Assembly (NCBI RefSeq): GCF_003095655.1
Contig: NZ_CP029151.1
Coordinates: 1,797,001 to 1,861,000 of the forward strand
Length of the DNA stretch: 64,000 nucleotides
Direction: 5' to 3'
Source of the DNA: Dokdonia sp. Dokd-P16
GTDB lineage: Bacteria > Bacteroidota > Bacteroidia > Flavobacteriales > Flavobacteriaceae
The translations under genes were made by a program, and so were the position numbers. The stretch's first letter is position 1; each line of letters starts with the position of its first letter. Shown in pieces: positions 8,951-17,810 of this stretch. The notes under the pieces were generated by a model. That model was not told the origin of the DNA, searched no databases, and worked only from the letters and a program-made list of their open reading frames with translations.

Positions 8951-8978
8951 AAAAAACCAGCCCTAGGGCTGGTTTTTT
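8951..8978. terminator. Bidirectional terminator, perfect 28-bp palindrome
   Basis: Six A, then CCAGCCC, TA centre region, GGGCTGG, six T: perfectly symmetric. It separates the alanine-rich lipoprotein gene from the convergent fabD. Confidence 0.92.
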
Positions 8979-8998
8979 TATGGATATATGTTTGTAAT

Positions 8999-9883
8999 TT
9001 ATTCTGGAAGCGCTGCGCTGCTTGCCGTCACATCTCTATTTATTTTTCTTACAAGACCTTGTAATACTTTACCTGGTCCTACTTCAACAAATTCTGTAGC
9101 ACCATCTGCTACCATTTGTTGTATAGTTTGTGTCCACCTTACAGGGGCAGTAAGCTGTGCGATAAGGTTTTTTTGAATCTCGCTAGCACTTGTAACAGCA
9201 CTAGCAGTTACATTTTGATAAATAGGGCATACTGGGTTTTTAAAAACTGTATTCTCTATCGCTGCGGCTAGTTCTTCACGAGCTGGCTCCATCATAGGAG
9301 AATGAAAAGCACCACCTACAGGTAGTACTAGAGCACGGCGTGCACCTTTTTCCTTCATAGCCTCGCAAGCTTTGTTAATCGCCTCTACCTCACCAGAAAT
9401 AACAAGCTGGCCAGGGCAATTATAGTTTGCTGCCACAACAACACCAGCAATTTCATTACAAACTTCTTCTACAATGTGATCTTCAAGACCTAAAACGGCC
9501 GCCATAGTAGAAGGTTGTAATTCACATGCCTTTTGCATAGCCTGAGCACGCTTACTTACAAGTTTAAGACCGTCTTCAAAATCTAGCGCACCACTTGCAA
9601 CGAGTGCAGAGAATTCTCCAAGAGAGTGACCAGCAACCATAGAAGGTTCAAAATCTGTCATCACTGTTTTAAGTGCTATAGAATGAATGAATATGGCAGG
9701 CTGAGTAACTTGAGTTTGCTTCAAATCTTCTGCAGATCCTTCAAACATTACGTCTGTAATATTAAAACCTAATACATCATTTGCCTTTAAAAAGAGACTT
9801 TGTGCAAGAGGGTACTTTTCAAAAATATCTAGACCCATTCCTGAGAATTGGGCTCCTTGTCCTGGAAATATATATGCTTTCAT
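8999..9883 (-). CDS. fabD: Malonyl-CoA:ACP transacylase
   Basis: 294 aa, typical FabD length. It loads malonate onto acyl carrier protein for fatty-acid elongation in the cytoplasm. The N-terminal FPGQGAQ motif, nucleophile Ser87 in GHSLGE and catalytic His194 in GGAFHSP are all present. It is not beside other fab genes in this window. The shared terminator with the alanine-rich lipoprotein lies downstream. An intergenic 20-bp palindrome lies 58 bp upstream of its start codon. Confidence 0.95.
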   Translation of the reverse strand: MKAYIFPGQGAQFSGMGLDIFEKYPLAQSLFLKANDVLGFNITDVMFEGSAEDLKQTQVTQPAIFIHSIALKTVMTDFEPSMVAGHSLGEFSALVASGALDFEDGLKLVSKRAQAMQKACELQPSTMAAVLGLEDHIVEEVCNEIAGVVVAANYNCPGQLVISGEVEAINKACEAMKEKGARRALVLPVGGAFHSPMMEPAREELAAAIENTVFKNPVCPIYQNVTASAVTSASEIQKNLIAQLTAPVRWTQTIQQMVADGATEFVEVGPGKVLQGLVRKINRDVTASSAALPE

Positions 9884-9941
9884 AATTAAGAATTCATTAG
9901 TTGGCGTAAAAATACAAAACCTAGAAGATACCTGTTGTTAT

Positions 9942-9961
9942 TACGCTTTCGCGAAAGCGTA
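9942..9961. repeat. TTTCGCGAAA-family palindrome, 20 bp perfect copy
   Basis: TACGCTTTCGCGAAAGCGTA, perfectly palindromic, between fabD and the isochorismatase-like gene. One of 17 copies of the core in the window. Confidence 0.95.
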
Positions 9962-10020
9962 CTAGATTAAATTTAAAAGTTCAAAAATACAATAACTATT
10001 GTATTGATATAAGCAGGGTA

Positions 10021-10587
10021 TTATAGAATCTCTAAAAGACTAGCGGTGTCAATGACTGTAGTAAATTCTTTATGTAAGCTCGCTAGTGCCGTCTGGTGGA
10101 TAAGCTCAGAAGGATATATTTTTCCATCTATTCCTTTTCTATCAAAAGTTGCTGTAGCGTCAGAAACTAGGTATGTTTCAAACCCATAATTACCAGCCAT
10201 ACGTGTTGTGGTAGAGATACAGTGATTTGTGGTAAGACCTACAATTACTAGTTGTTTGATGTGCTGGGCGTCTAGTTGTGCTTTGAGATCTGTATCTATA
10301 AAGGCACTATTTACGTGCTTTATAATGAGAGGTTCATTAGGTTGAGGTACGAGATCATCTAGCATTTGAAAACCAGGTTGTGATTCATGAAGTGGTGATA
10401 GTGGATCTCGAGAGCTATGAATGCTATGAAATATAGGTAGACCTAATGAGCGCCACATTGTAAGTAATTCTAATGCTTTTTCTTCTGCATTGGGATTGTT
10501 ACGATTGCCTCCCCAGTGGGATTCTTCAGAAAATCCTTTCTGTAAATCTATTAATAGTAAGGCAGTCTTTTTGTCTCGAAGTTTCAT
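10021..10587 (-). CDS. Isochorismatase-like cysteine hydrolase
   Basis: 188 aa. The fold motifs are ALLLIDLQKGF (catalytic Asp), IIKHVNSAF (Lys) and a cysteine in LTTNHCISTT, so it belongs to the isochorismatase-like/nicotinamidase superfamily. The substrate is not determined. Relatives hydrolyse amide or enol-ether bonds in compounds such as nicotinamide, ureidoacrylate or isochorismate. It lies 20 bp downstream of folA in the same direction and probably forms an operon with it and the 2TM protein gene. Confidence 0.88.
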   Translation of the reverse strand: MKLRDKKTALLLIDLQKGFSEESHWGGNRNNPNAEEKALELLTMWRSLGLPIFHSIHSSRDPLSPLHESQPGFQMLDDLVPQPNEPLIIKHVNSAFIDTDLKAQLDAQHIKQLVIVGLTTNHCISTTTRMAGNYGFETYLVSDATATFDRKGIDGKIYPSELIHQTALASLHKEFTTVIDTASLLEIL

Positions 10588-10607
10588 GATGTACTATTTA
10601 ATGAGGA

Positions 10608-11090
10608 TTACAGCTTTTTCCAGCTTTCAAAAGTAAATCCATTTTTATGTCTATCATCTACGTCGTGAAAAACACTACTTACTAACTCCCATTGATTTGT
10701 GTCAATCTCTGGAAAAAAAGCATCTGCTTCAAATTCATTATGAACGCGTGTGAGTTCTATGTGTGTGGCGTAGTCCATCCCTAATTTGTAAATCTCACCA
10801 CCACCTATAATATAAGTATGAGCTTCGTCCCTGCTGTAAGCTAGTGCATCTTCAAGAGAATGCACTACTATAGCATTTTCTGCCTTATAATTTACGTCAC
10901 GAGTAATCACTATGTGTGTGCGATTAGGTAACGGTTTAGGGAAAGATTCCCACGTTTTACGTCCCATTATAATGTGGTGACCAGTGGTTAATTGCTTAAA
11001 ATGTTTGAAATCGTCTGGCAAATGCCAAGGGATGTTACCATCTTTTCCTAAAGCATTATTTTCTGCAGCTGCAGCAATCATTGTTATCAT
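10608..11090 (-). CDS. folA: Dihydrofolate reductase
   Basis: 160 aa, standard DHFR length. It reduces dihydrofolate to tetrahydrofolate with NADPH. Visible motifs are NNALGKDGNIPWHLPDDFKHFK with the catalytic acid Asp in LPDD, IIMGRKTWES for NADPH binding, and YIIGGGEIY. The start codon overlaps the stop of the preceding 2TM gene as ATGA. The thymidylate synthase gene, which produces the dihydrofolate substrate, is 5.7 kb away on the same strand but separated by other units. Confidence 0.95.
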   Translation of the reverse strand: MITMIAAAAENNALGKDGNIPWHLPDDFKHFKQLTTGHHIIMGRKTWESFPKPLPNRTHIVITRDVNYKAENAIVVHSLEDALAYSRDEAHTYIIGGGEIYKLGMDYATHIELTRVHNEFEADAFFPEIDTNQWELVSSVFHDVDDRHKNGFTFESWKKL

Positions 11091-11533
11091 AGGAGCGTAT
11101 TCTGGTTGTCTAGTGGTAAGGAAGGATTCCTCATTACTGGACTTTTTTTTTCTGGTAATGGATGTGATAAAGCTACATTTTCTTCCAGCTCTGCTATACG
11201 TACTTTCTGTTTGGCAACAAGTCTATCGAGGTGCTTTTGCTCCCACTCTTTATTCATAAACTTGCTCATGAGCAATACATTTATAAGGTGAATGAGGAAA
11301 AAGAACGTCCATATAAGTATTGCCCACACAAACCATGGCCTTTGGAATGGTTTAAATTCTTCACCTACATGAAGTACTTGGTTAATAACAATAAGTAAGA
11401 TTGCGCCAGCAAGAAAAGTAACAAAGTGTCTATAAAGGTTCTTCTTTTGACGCACGCGTGCTTGCGCGTTTTCAATAAGTTCTTTTTGAACAGGGTCAAT
11501 AGAAGTAGTAGTTTTCTTTGAAAATAGTGACAT
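11087..11533 (-). CDS. 2TM-domain membrane protein
   Basis: 148 aa. Two membrane helices (about 37-55 and 68-90) sit within the pattern of the 2TM domain family: RQKKNLYRHFVTF before the first helix, PWFVWAILIWTFFFLIHLI in the second, then a charged helix KFMNKEWEQKHLDRL. A disordered proline-rich tail follows. The family is common in Bacteroidetes and sometimes fused to LytTR or histidine kinases; its own function is unknown. Translationally coupled to folA by a 4-bp overlap. Confidence 0.8.
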   Translation of the reverse strand: MSLFSKKTTTSIDPVQKELIENAQARVRQKKNLYRHFVTFLAGAILLIVINQVLHVGEEFKPFQRPWFVWAILIWTFFFLIHLINVLLMSKFMNKEWEQKHLDRLVAKQKVRIAELEENVALSHPLPEKKSPVMRNPSLPLDNQNTLL

Positions 11534-11596
11534 AAAATGCGACCTTTAGATGGTTATATAAAATTAGCCTTTTTGAGCGTCAATCGTAAATAGCTT

Positions 11597-12667
11597 ATGA
11601 AAAATTTTGCAAAACTCTTTCCTATTTTAAAACAGTACACCTATCTCAATACTGCAGCATCGGGCTTATTATCACTGCCTGTGATGGAGTGGCGTCAAGA
11701 GCATGATCTCGATTTTCTTATACAAGGTAGTATACTTAAAGAGAATCAAGCAAAAGTACTCACAGGCGTACGAGAAAAGGTAGGTAAGCTTTTTTCTTGT
11801 AAAGCAAAAAGAGTAGCACTTGTGCCTAATTTTTCTTACGGATTCAACACGCTTATAGATGGGATAACAACGCATAAAAAAGTACTTCTTTTAGAAGGAG
11901 ATTACCCTTCGGTAAACTGGCCTTTTGAGAGTCGCGACTTTGACTTGAGTTATATAAAAATTACGGGAACTGTTGAGGAGGAGATAGCAACCGCTTTCGC
12001 GAAAGCGCAACCAGATATATTTGCCTTTTCTATGGTGCAGTGGTTATCTGGTATAAAAATCAATCATGAGTTCTTGAAAGAGTTAAAGTCAAAATATCCC
12101 GACACCTTGTTTTTTGCAGATGCTACGCAATATCTAGGCACCGAAATATTTGATTTTGATAATTCTGCATTTGATGTGATAGGAGGAAGTACTTACAAGT
12201 GGATGAATGCTGGATATGGTAATGCATTATTTTTATTTAAAGAGTCTGTAGCAGAGCGTGTAGCTCCTAGAACTACAGGTTTCAATTCTATACAAGGAAA
12301 ATATAAGCCTCAAGAAGGTAGTTTTTTAGGAAGGTTTGAGCCAGGTCATCAAGACACGCTCAATTACGGGAGTCTAGGTGTCGCCATTGATGTTATACGA
12401 CAGCTAGGTGTGAAAACCATAGATGAAAAAGTAAAAACTATAAACGCTAAAGCAAAAGAAGCCTTTGCCGAGAGAGGACTTATTTCAAAAGAAATTATAG
12501 ACCGAGTAGATCATGGTTCATTTTTTAATATCAAGGGAAATGACCAGCTTGTCGCACGATTAAGGAATGAAGGAATAATAACAATTGCACGAGGTGAAGG
12601 TGTGCGGGTAGGATTTCATTATTTTAATACAGAAGAAGATCTCAATAAATTGCTAGTTCTTGTGTAG
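11597..12667 (+). CDS. Class V aminotransferase-fold PLP enzyme
   Basis: 356 aa, related to cysteine desulfurase/kynureninase-type fold I enzymes. The PLP lysine is Lys201 in GGSTYKWMNAGYG, and the preceding FADATQYLG carries the cofactor-binding Asp. It lacks the desulfurase loop cysteine pattern that I can recognise. A TTTCGCGAAA palindrome (11995-12004) is translated as AFAKA near residue 134. The gene stands alone on + between units on -. About 2 kb away are egtD and egtB, and the ergothioneine lyase EgtE has this fold, so a lyase role is a possibility but weakly supported. Confidence 0.8.
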   Translation: MKNFAKLFPILKQYTYLNTAASGLLSLPVMEWRQEHDLDFLIQGSILKENQAKVLTGVREKVGKLFSCKAKRVALVPNFSYGFNTLIDGITTHKKVLLLEGDYPSVNWPFESRDFDLSYIKITGTVEEEIATAFAKAQPDIFAFSMVQWLSGIKINHEFLKELKSKYPDTLFFADATQYLGTEIFDFDNSAFDVIGGSTYKWMNAGYGNALFLFKESVAERVAPRTTGFNSIQGKYKPQEGSFLGRFEPGHQDTLNYGSLGVAIDVIRQLGVKTIDEKVKTINAKAKEAFAERGLISKEIIDRVDHGSFFNIKGNDQLVARLRNEGIITIARGEGVRVGFHYFNTEEDLNKLLVLV

Positions 12668-12895
12668 CATCAAATAAGGGTTGCGTGTAGAGTTTACGAT
12701 TAATAAAGTACTAAGTTTGTGATGTTCGATAAACAATTACGACACTTTTAGGAAGTGCAAACGTTTTCGCTTTGTGGCTTTTTAATTTTAAAGCTCCCAA
12801 TATTGTTATATCGTAAAAATAAGGTTAAACTATTGATATGATGTTTTTTAAGTAAATATCCTGCTATATTTGGGTGTATTTTTAAACCTCTTATT

Positions 12896-13189
12896 ATGGC
12901 AGTCACAAAAAAATTTTTAAAAACAAAACCTGTTTGTAAAGTTACATTTGCAATACCTGCAGCACACGCAAGTACTGTAGCTGTTGCTGGTGATTTTAAT
13001 AACTGGGACACATCTACATCTCTCAAGAAATTAAAGAATGGAACTTTTAAAGGAACTTTTGATATTCCTACAGAGAGCTCTTACGAGTTTCGTTATGTAG
13101 TAGATGGTGAGTGGGTAAATGAAGCAGAAGCAGATCGTTTTCAGTATAATGCTTATGCCGCTACAGAAAATAGTGTTCTTGAATTATAA
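12896..13189 (+). CDS. Isoamylase-type early-set (CBM48/AMPK glycogen-binding-like) protein
   Basis: 97 aa, no signal peptide. The core VAVAGDFNNWDT ... FKGTFDIPTESSYEFRYVVDGEWVNEAEADRF is the carbohydrate-binding E-set fold found at the N-terminus of glycogen branching enzymes and in AMPK beta subunits. Here it is a free-standing domain, as commonly seen in Flavobacteria. It may bind glycogen or glucan in the cytoplasm, or act as a regulatory module. No catalytic part is present. A strong terminator follows. Confidence 0.85.
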   Translation: MAVTKKFLKTKPVCKVTFAIPAAHASTVAVAGDFNNWDTSTSLKKLKNGTFKGTFDIPTESSYEFRYVVDGEWVNEAEADRFQYNAYAATENSVLEL

Positions 13190-13196
13190 TATATAG

Positions 13197-13229
13197 AAAA
13201 AGCCATTTCTTATTAAGAAATGGCTTTTT
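13197..13229. terminator. Bidirectional rho-independent terminator
   Basis: AGCCATTTCTTA / TTAAGAAATGGCT with flanking A-run and T-run, between the E-set gene and the convergent DUF427 gene. Confidence 0.88.
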
Positions 13230-13252
13230 GTGTATTGTTTCGACAAGTCGTT

Positions 13253-13534
13253 TTAATCAACTACTTGTATCCCTCGCCAGAAAGCAACGTGGTTTTTAAT
13301 TCCTTTTGCTAGTTCGCTCACTTCTGGATAAAACCAAGCGGCGTCTTTATTTTCTTTTCCATCTACGGTAACAGTATAGTAAGAAGCGACACCTTTCCAT
13401 GGGCAGGTGCTCTGCAGTTCACTTGATGTAAAAAACTCTTTCTTTATAGCATCATGAGGAAAGTAGTGATTGTTTTCAATTACAACGGTATCATTACTTT
13501 CTGCTATTACTTGATCATTCCAAATTGCTTTCAT
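13253..13534 (-). CDS. DUF427 domain protein
   Basis: 93 aa, a single DUF427 domain: MKAIWNDQVIAESNDTVVIENNHYFP ... STCPWKGVASYYTV ... AAWFYPEV. The invariant cysteine in CPWKG is present. The family is cytoplasmic and of unknown function. It is oriented with egtD and egtB and lies 50 bp downstream of egtD, so it may be the last gene of that unit. Confidence 0.87.
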   Translation of the reverse strand: MKAIWNDQVIAESNDTVVIENNHYFPHDAIKKEFFTSSELQSTCPWKGVASYYTVTVDGKENKDAAWFYPEVSELAKGIKNHVAFWRGIQVVD

Positions 13535-13584
13535 AATAATTTTTTTTAAAATTTGAGAAGTTGCTTCTGTACTTATTGAACTAT

Positions 13585-14550
13585 TTATTTTTTCTTGAAT
13601 AAGTAGTTTTTATAATAAGCTTTGCTGTCTGAAAATTCATTGACTATCTCAAGTCCAGATTCACTAGCTAGCCACTCTACAATGTTATCATCATATTTCT
13701 GACTAATCTCCGTATGTATGGTTTCCCATGCGGTAAAATCTACTTTAAGGTCTAGCGATTTTATAGTAACAGACTGGTCTTTTGTACTTACAAGATAACT
13801 TTTGGCAGTGCCTGTTTCTGGGTCATAAACTTCCCAGTGTTTAAAATTATCAGGATTAAAATCTGCATCCATTTCATTATTAATACGGTGCAGTAAGTTT
13901 TTATTAAACGCCTCGGTAACCCCTTCAGGGTCATTATAAGCGTCAAGTATAGTCTGCGGATTTTTCTTTTGATCAAATCCCATATAAAGCAAATCTCCTG
14001 GGGTCATTGCATTCTGGATATTTGTAAGGAAATCTATAGCCTGTGGGTGTAGTAGGTTTCCTATATTTGAACCTAGTACCATAATTACCTTCTTGCGTTC
14101 ATTGTAACCAGCAACATCTTCAAGGACTTCAAAATAGGTTCCTTGCTGAGGTTTTATGACAATATCTGGTATTTCTCTTTCTACACTTTCTTTAAGACCG
14201 TCTAGTACATTCTGACTAATATCTATAGGTAGATATGCAAAGGTGTCTCCTCGTTCTATTAAGTGCTTTAAAAGGACTTTAGTTTTCTTGCCATCTCCAG
14301 CGCCCAGTTCTATAAGGTCAAAACCTTCGTTGTCTGTAAAGGCTTTTGAAATCGCTTCCTTATGCGTTTCAAAAATTTCAAACTCACAGTTTGTGAGGTA
14401 ATAGGTAGGCATTGCCATAATATCTTGAAAAAGCTTATCGCCTTTTTTGTCATAGATATATTTTGAAGAAAGGAACTTTGGGAAGGAGGTGAGTCCTTCT
14501 GTTACTTCTTGACTAAATGCAGATGTGATGGTAGTAGTTTTGGTCGTCAT
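13585..14550 (-). CDS. egtD: L-histidine N-alpha-methyltransferase (EgtD-like)
   Basis: 321 aa, standard EgtD length. It trimethylates histidine to hercynine with SAM, the first step of ergothioneine synthesis. The family motifs YIYDKKGDKLFQDIMAMPTYYLTNCE and the SAM-binding ELGAGDGKKT are present, followed by VMVLGSNIGNL-like segment and a C-terminal MTase fold. It is 39 bp downstream of egtB and the two are surely co-transcribed. It links this locus to the SAM supply genes further right only by pathway. Confidence 0.92.
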   Translation of the reverse strand: MTTKTTTITSAFSQEVTEGLTSFPKFLSSKYIYDKKGDKLFQDIMAMPTYYLTNCEFEIFETHKEAISKAFTDNEGFDLIELGAGDGKKTKVLLKHLIERGDTFAYLPIDISQNVLDGLKESVEREIPDIVIKPQQGTYFEVLEDVAGYNERKKVIMVLGSNIGNLLHPQAIDFLTNIQNAMTPGDLLYMGFDQKKNPQTILDAYNDPEGVTEAFNKNLLHRINNEMDADFNPDNFKHWEVYDPETGTAKSYLVSTKDQSVTIKSLDLKVDFTAWETIHTEISQKYDDNIVEWLASESGLEIVNEFSDSKAYYKNYLFKKK

Positions 14551-14589
14551 AGACGTTTATGTCGTGAGTTTTAATAAATACTTTCAATA

Positions 14590-15756
14590 TTATTTGGCTA
14601 GGCGTAAGCCTGTAAATTGCCAGCGTAATCCGGTCTGAAAGAAATTGCGATAGGTATGTCTTGTATGTTTAGATGGCGTGGCTACAGAGCCACCTCTCAA
14701 GACTTTTTGATTAACCATGAACTTCCCGTTATATTCCCCTAGTGATCCTTCTTCTTTAGTGTAGCCAGGGTAAGGTAAGTATGAGCTTTCTGTCCATTCC
14801 CATCGATCACCCCAGTCTAGTTGGGAGCTAGCGACCTCCCATTCAAATTCTGTAGGTAACCTCATTCCTTTCCATTGTGCAAAAGCAAATGCTTCGTAAT
14901 AGGAGATATGAACAAGTGTGTCATCTGGATTAATTTTTTGTAATCCATTATTGAGCGTGTATTGGTGCCATTGATCATCTACTAGATGCCAGTACATGGG
15001 AGCAGTTATCTCGTGAGTATTTACCCAGTCCCAGCCTTCGGCATGCCATAAGAGTGTTTCTTGATAACCTCCAGCTTCAATAAATGCTATCCACTCATCA
15101 TTAGTTACTAGTTTGTTTGATATTTCATAATCGTGCAAGTATACTTTGTGACGGCCTAATTCATTGTCGTAGCAAAACTCTTTTCCTGTGTGACCTATTT
15201 CATAAACTCCTTCTCTAATAGAGATGAAGCTTGGTTGTGTTCCTTTTTCGCTTTCGCGAAAGCGTAATTCTCCTCCGTAAATAGGCGTAAGGGGATTGTT
15301 ACCTAAAATGTATTTAATATCTGTGACAAGTAATTCTTGATGCTGTTTCTCGTGGTGTATGCCAATAGTGAGTAGCTTTTTTACCGTGGGTGTAATTTCT
15401 TCCTCAAGAAGCTCTTGGAGTGCTTGAGTGACGTATTTACGGTATGCATATACTTGGTCTACTGTTGGTCTTGATAGGTTGCCGCGATCTGTGCGCACGA
15501 CTCTTTTTCCTACGCTCTCATAGTAGCTATTAAATACGAATGCAAAGTCTTCACTAAAAAGAGTGTATCCCTGCTTATGATGCTTGAGAATAAATTCTTC
15601 AAAAAACCAAGTTGTATGGCCTAGGTGCCACTTTGGGGGAGAGACGTGTGCAATGGGTTGCACTACGTAATCCTCAATTTCTAGTGGTTTACAGATGTTC
15701 TCTGTGTGTGCTCGAGTTTCATTAAAGAATTCGACAAGGTTTTCTATAGCAATCAT
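14590..15756 (-). CDS. egtB: Ergothioneine-type sulfoxide synthase (EgtB-like)
   Basis: 388 aa. An N-terminal DinB-like four-helix domain contains the iron ligands (His in LGHTTWFFEEF and the two in HHEKQHQELL). The C-terminal formylglycine-enzyme/sulfatase-modifying fold ends with the family signature RGGSVATPSKHTRHTYRNFF and FTGLRLAK. It joins hercynine to a thiol using O2 and Fe(II). No egtA or egtC is nearby, so cysteine rather than gamma-glutamylcysteine may be the thiol donor (inference). A palindrome (15252-15261) is translated as RFRES. A TAGGAGTAATTCCTTA site resembling the XRE operator lies about 130 bp upstream. Confidence 0.9.
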   Translation of the reverse strand: MIAIENLVEFFNETRAHTENICKPLEIEDYVVQPIAHVSPPKWHLGHTTWFFEEFILKHHKQGYTLFSEDFAFVFNSYYESVGKRVVRTDRGNLSRPTVDQVYAYRKYVTQALQELLEEEITPTVKKLLTIGIHHEKQHQELLVTDIKYILGNNPLTPIYGGELRFRESEKGTQPSFISIREGVYEIGHTGKEFCYDNELGRHKVYLHDYEISNKLVTNDEWIAFIEAGGYQETLLWHAEGWDWVNTHEITAPMYWHLVDDQWHQYTLNNGLQKINPDDTLVHISYYEAFAFAQWKGMRLPTEFEWEVASSQLDWGDRWEWTESSYLPYPGYTKEEGSLGEYNGKFMVNQKVLRGGSVATPSKHTRHTYRNFFQTGLRWQFTGLRLAK

Positions 15757-15927
15757 ATATATGACTTTTATGAGTCATATAAATTTACGGGTTTTTACCA
15801 TGCCGTGCTTGTGAGAAGCCCATGACAGAAGGAATAACGTAATAAATGTTTGTTAAATGAGCAAGATGAGATACTCAAACGGAAAAAATAGGAGTAATTC
15901 CTTATAATAGCTAAGTGTGTAAGAAAT

Positions 15928-16389
15928 CTAATTCTTATCGTCTTCTGTAGCCATAATACCTTCGTTTACAACAACAGTAAATGCTGTAGCAAATAGTGCA
16001 TTTCTGGGTTTGTCTTTGTGCATCGCTCCTTTAAAACGCGGTAGTTTTGATAAAACCTTGAGTGTCTCTTTTTCTATAGAATTATAAGGTGTGCGTGCAG
16101 ATAGTTGGTCGTAAGTGCCGTCCTCTAAAATCCTGAATTGCACAAAAACTCTGTGGTTACCTTTAGGTAGAAGCGACTCAAATTGTTTAAAATCAAAATT
16201 ATCTGTAATAAGAGCTTCTACACTGTTACGGAAACATTCCTTGAGAAAGTTAGCATTTGCTCCCTTGCATCCAGGATATCTAGGTGGAGTGTCTACTATA
16301 GTAAATGAAATGTCTTTTTTAGTTTGTGCATGAACGCTTTGTGAAAAAAATGTACATACACAAACTAAGCTTAATAGGAGGTAACGCAT
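15928..16389 (-). CDS. Secreted TonB-C-terminal-like protein
   Basis: 153 aa with a signal peptide (cleavage after VHAQ). The mature part opens with PPRYPGCKG and a second cysteine in KECF, the pattern that precedes TonB C-terminal-like domains in many flavobacterial proteins, then HRVFVQFRILEDG and a C-terminal beta strand. It has no membrane anchor, so it is not a true TonB energiser. It is a diverged paralogue of the gene immediately upstream, one base away. Role unknown, probably periplasmic. Confidence 0.7.
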   Translation of the reverse strand: MRYLLLSLVCVCTFFSQSVHAQTKKDISFTIVDTPPRYPGCKGANANFLKECFRNSVEALITDNFDFKQFESLLPKGNHRVFVQFRILEDGTYDQLSARTPYNSIEKETLKVLSKLPRFKGAMHKDKPRNALFATAFTVVVNEGIMATEDDKN

Positions 16390-16390
16390 A

Positions 16391-16801
16391 TTAAAATGTA
16401 AATGGAAGTTTGAGCTTACTCTCCTTAGGAGTTCCTCCTATATTTCCAGGTTTTAATTGTGGGATAGTCATAATTGCTGTTTTTACAGCCTTTTGCATTC
16501 CAGGAGTGCCACCAGTAACATTTTTTACTACTGGCTTTCCTTCTTTATTAATTACCATGTCTACTACAACACGTGCACCTTTTTGGTAATCACTTGGAAA
16601 CTTCATGTTGCGTACAACGTGAGTTGCTAGTTTTTGCCTTAAGCAGTTGTTTTTGTCATTTATAGATCCAGTACAACCAGGCCACGTAGGAGGGACTTCA
16701 TCAAGTCTCAGTGTGGTAGACTTTTTCATGTAAACTCCTTCTTGAGCATTCATAGTTGTGATTCCAGCTACAAGTGCGAGTACAAATAATAATTTTTTCA
16801 T
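16391..16801 (-). CDS. Secreted TonB-C-terminal-like protein
   Basis: 136 aa with a signal peptide ending NAQ. It has PPTWPGCTG and NNCL, then ARVVVDMVINKEGKPVVKNVTGGTP, the TonB C-terminal-like fold. It resembles its downstream neighbour in layout and cysteine pair, so the two arose by duplication. It starts 20 bp after thyA and is probably the second gene of a thyA unit. No membrane anchor is present; a periplasmic role is inferred. Confidence 0.72.
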   Translation of the reverse strand: MKKLLFVLALVAGITTMNAQEGVYMKKSTTLRLDEVPPTWPGCTGSINDKNNCLRQKLATHVVRNMKFPSDYQKGARVVVDMVINKEGKPVVKNVTGGTPGMQKAVKTAIMTIPQLKPGNIGGTPKESKLKLPFTF

Positions 16802-16821
16802 TAGGTAGGTTAATTTGGGGG

Positions 16822-17646
16822 TTAAATAGCCACTGCTCCTTTAATATGTGGATGCGGATTATAGTTTTCTAAAGTAAAGTCATCAAAAGTGAAGCCAAAG
16901 ATATCTTTTACGTCAGGGTTAATTTTTAATGTAGGCAAAGTACGGAATTCTCTTGAGAGTTGAAGCTCAACTTGTTCCATGTGGTTTGAGTAGATATGAG
17001 CATCTCCAAAGGTGTGTATAAACTCTCCAGCTTCATAACCACAAACCTGAGCCATCATCATTGTAAAGAGCGCATAACTTGCGATATTAAATGGAACTCC
17101 TAAAAATATGTCTGCACTGCGTTGATATAACTGGCAGCTTAACTTGCCATCTGCAACATAAAACTGGAAGAAAGCGTGACATGGTGGAAGCGCGGCTTTA
17201 CCATTTGCAACATTCTCTGAGAAAGATGCCGAGGTGTCTGGCATCACAGAGGGATTCCATGCGCTCACGAGCATTCTACGACTATTAGGGTTTGTTTTGA
17301 GTGTTTCTACAATATCTTTTATTTGGTCAATCTCATCACCATTCCAGTTGCGCCATTGGTATCCGTAAACAGGTCCAAGATCGCCATTCTCATCGGCCCA
17401 CTCATTCCAGATGCGCACACCATTTTCTTGTAAATATTCAATGTTTGTGTCTCCCTGTAAGAACCATAACAGTTCGTATACAATAGATTTAAGGTGCAAT
17501 TTTTTAGTTGTCACCATTGGGAATCCTTCAGAGAGGTCAAATCGCATTTGATAACCAAAAACGCTCTTTGTTCCTGTACCTGTGCGGTCACCTTTTTGAT
17601 TTCCGTTTTCTAGTACATGTTTGATGAGGTCGTGATATTGTTTCAT
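16822..17646 (-). CDS. thyA: Thymidylate synthase
   Basis: 274 aa, normal ThyA length. It converts dUMP and methylene-tetrahydrofolate to dTMP and dihydrofolate. Seen are [13 protein letters not shown] (phosphate binding), the nucleophile Cys156 in [30 protein letters not shown] and the C-terminal [10 protein letters not shown]. It is first in its unit, followed by two small secreted proteins with no obvious metabolic link. Confidence 0.96.
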   Translation of the reverse strand: MKQYHDLIKHVLENGNQKGDRTGTGTKSVFGYQMRFDLSEGFPMVTTKKLHLKSIVYELLWFLQGDTNIEYLQENGVRIWNEWADENGDLGPVYGYQWRNWNGDEIDQIKDIVETLKTNPNSRRMLVSAWNPSVMPDTSASFSENVANGKAALPPCHAFFQFYVADGKLSCQLYQRSADIFLGVPFNIASYALFTMMMAQVCGYEAGEFIHTFGDAHIYSNHMEQVELQLSREFRTLPTLKINPDVKDIFGFTFDDFTLENYNPHPHIKGAVAI

Positions 17647-17750
17647 AAATGGGATATAATGTTCTTTGTAAAGTAAGAAGAGCTAGTCGGGTAGGAGTAG
17701 TCTGTTTGTGTCTGATTCTAGTGAATATTACAGTACAAATATAACAATAA

Positions 17751-17782
17751 AAAGGCCCTCCCAATTGTATTGAGAAAGCCTT
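17751..17782 (-). terminator. Rho-independent terminator (minus strand)
   Basis: On the minus strand AAGGCTTTCTCAA pairs with TTGGGAGGGCCTT (13 pairs including G-U) and is followed by a T-rich tract. It ends the transcript of the carboxypeptidase-D-like gene. Confidence 0.75.
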
Positions 17783-17810
17783 AGTAAATTTTAAGCCTAT
17801 AAAATGTAAG

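Noticed and set aside
12748-13026. Minus-strand open frame overlapping the E-set gene
   Set aside because: It lies antisense to a well-supported domain protein and has no recognised motif.
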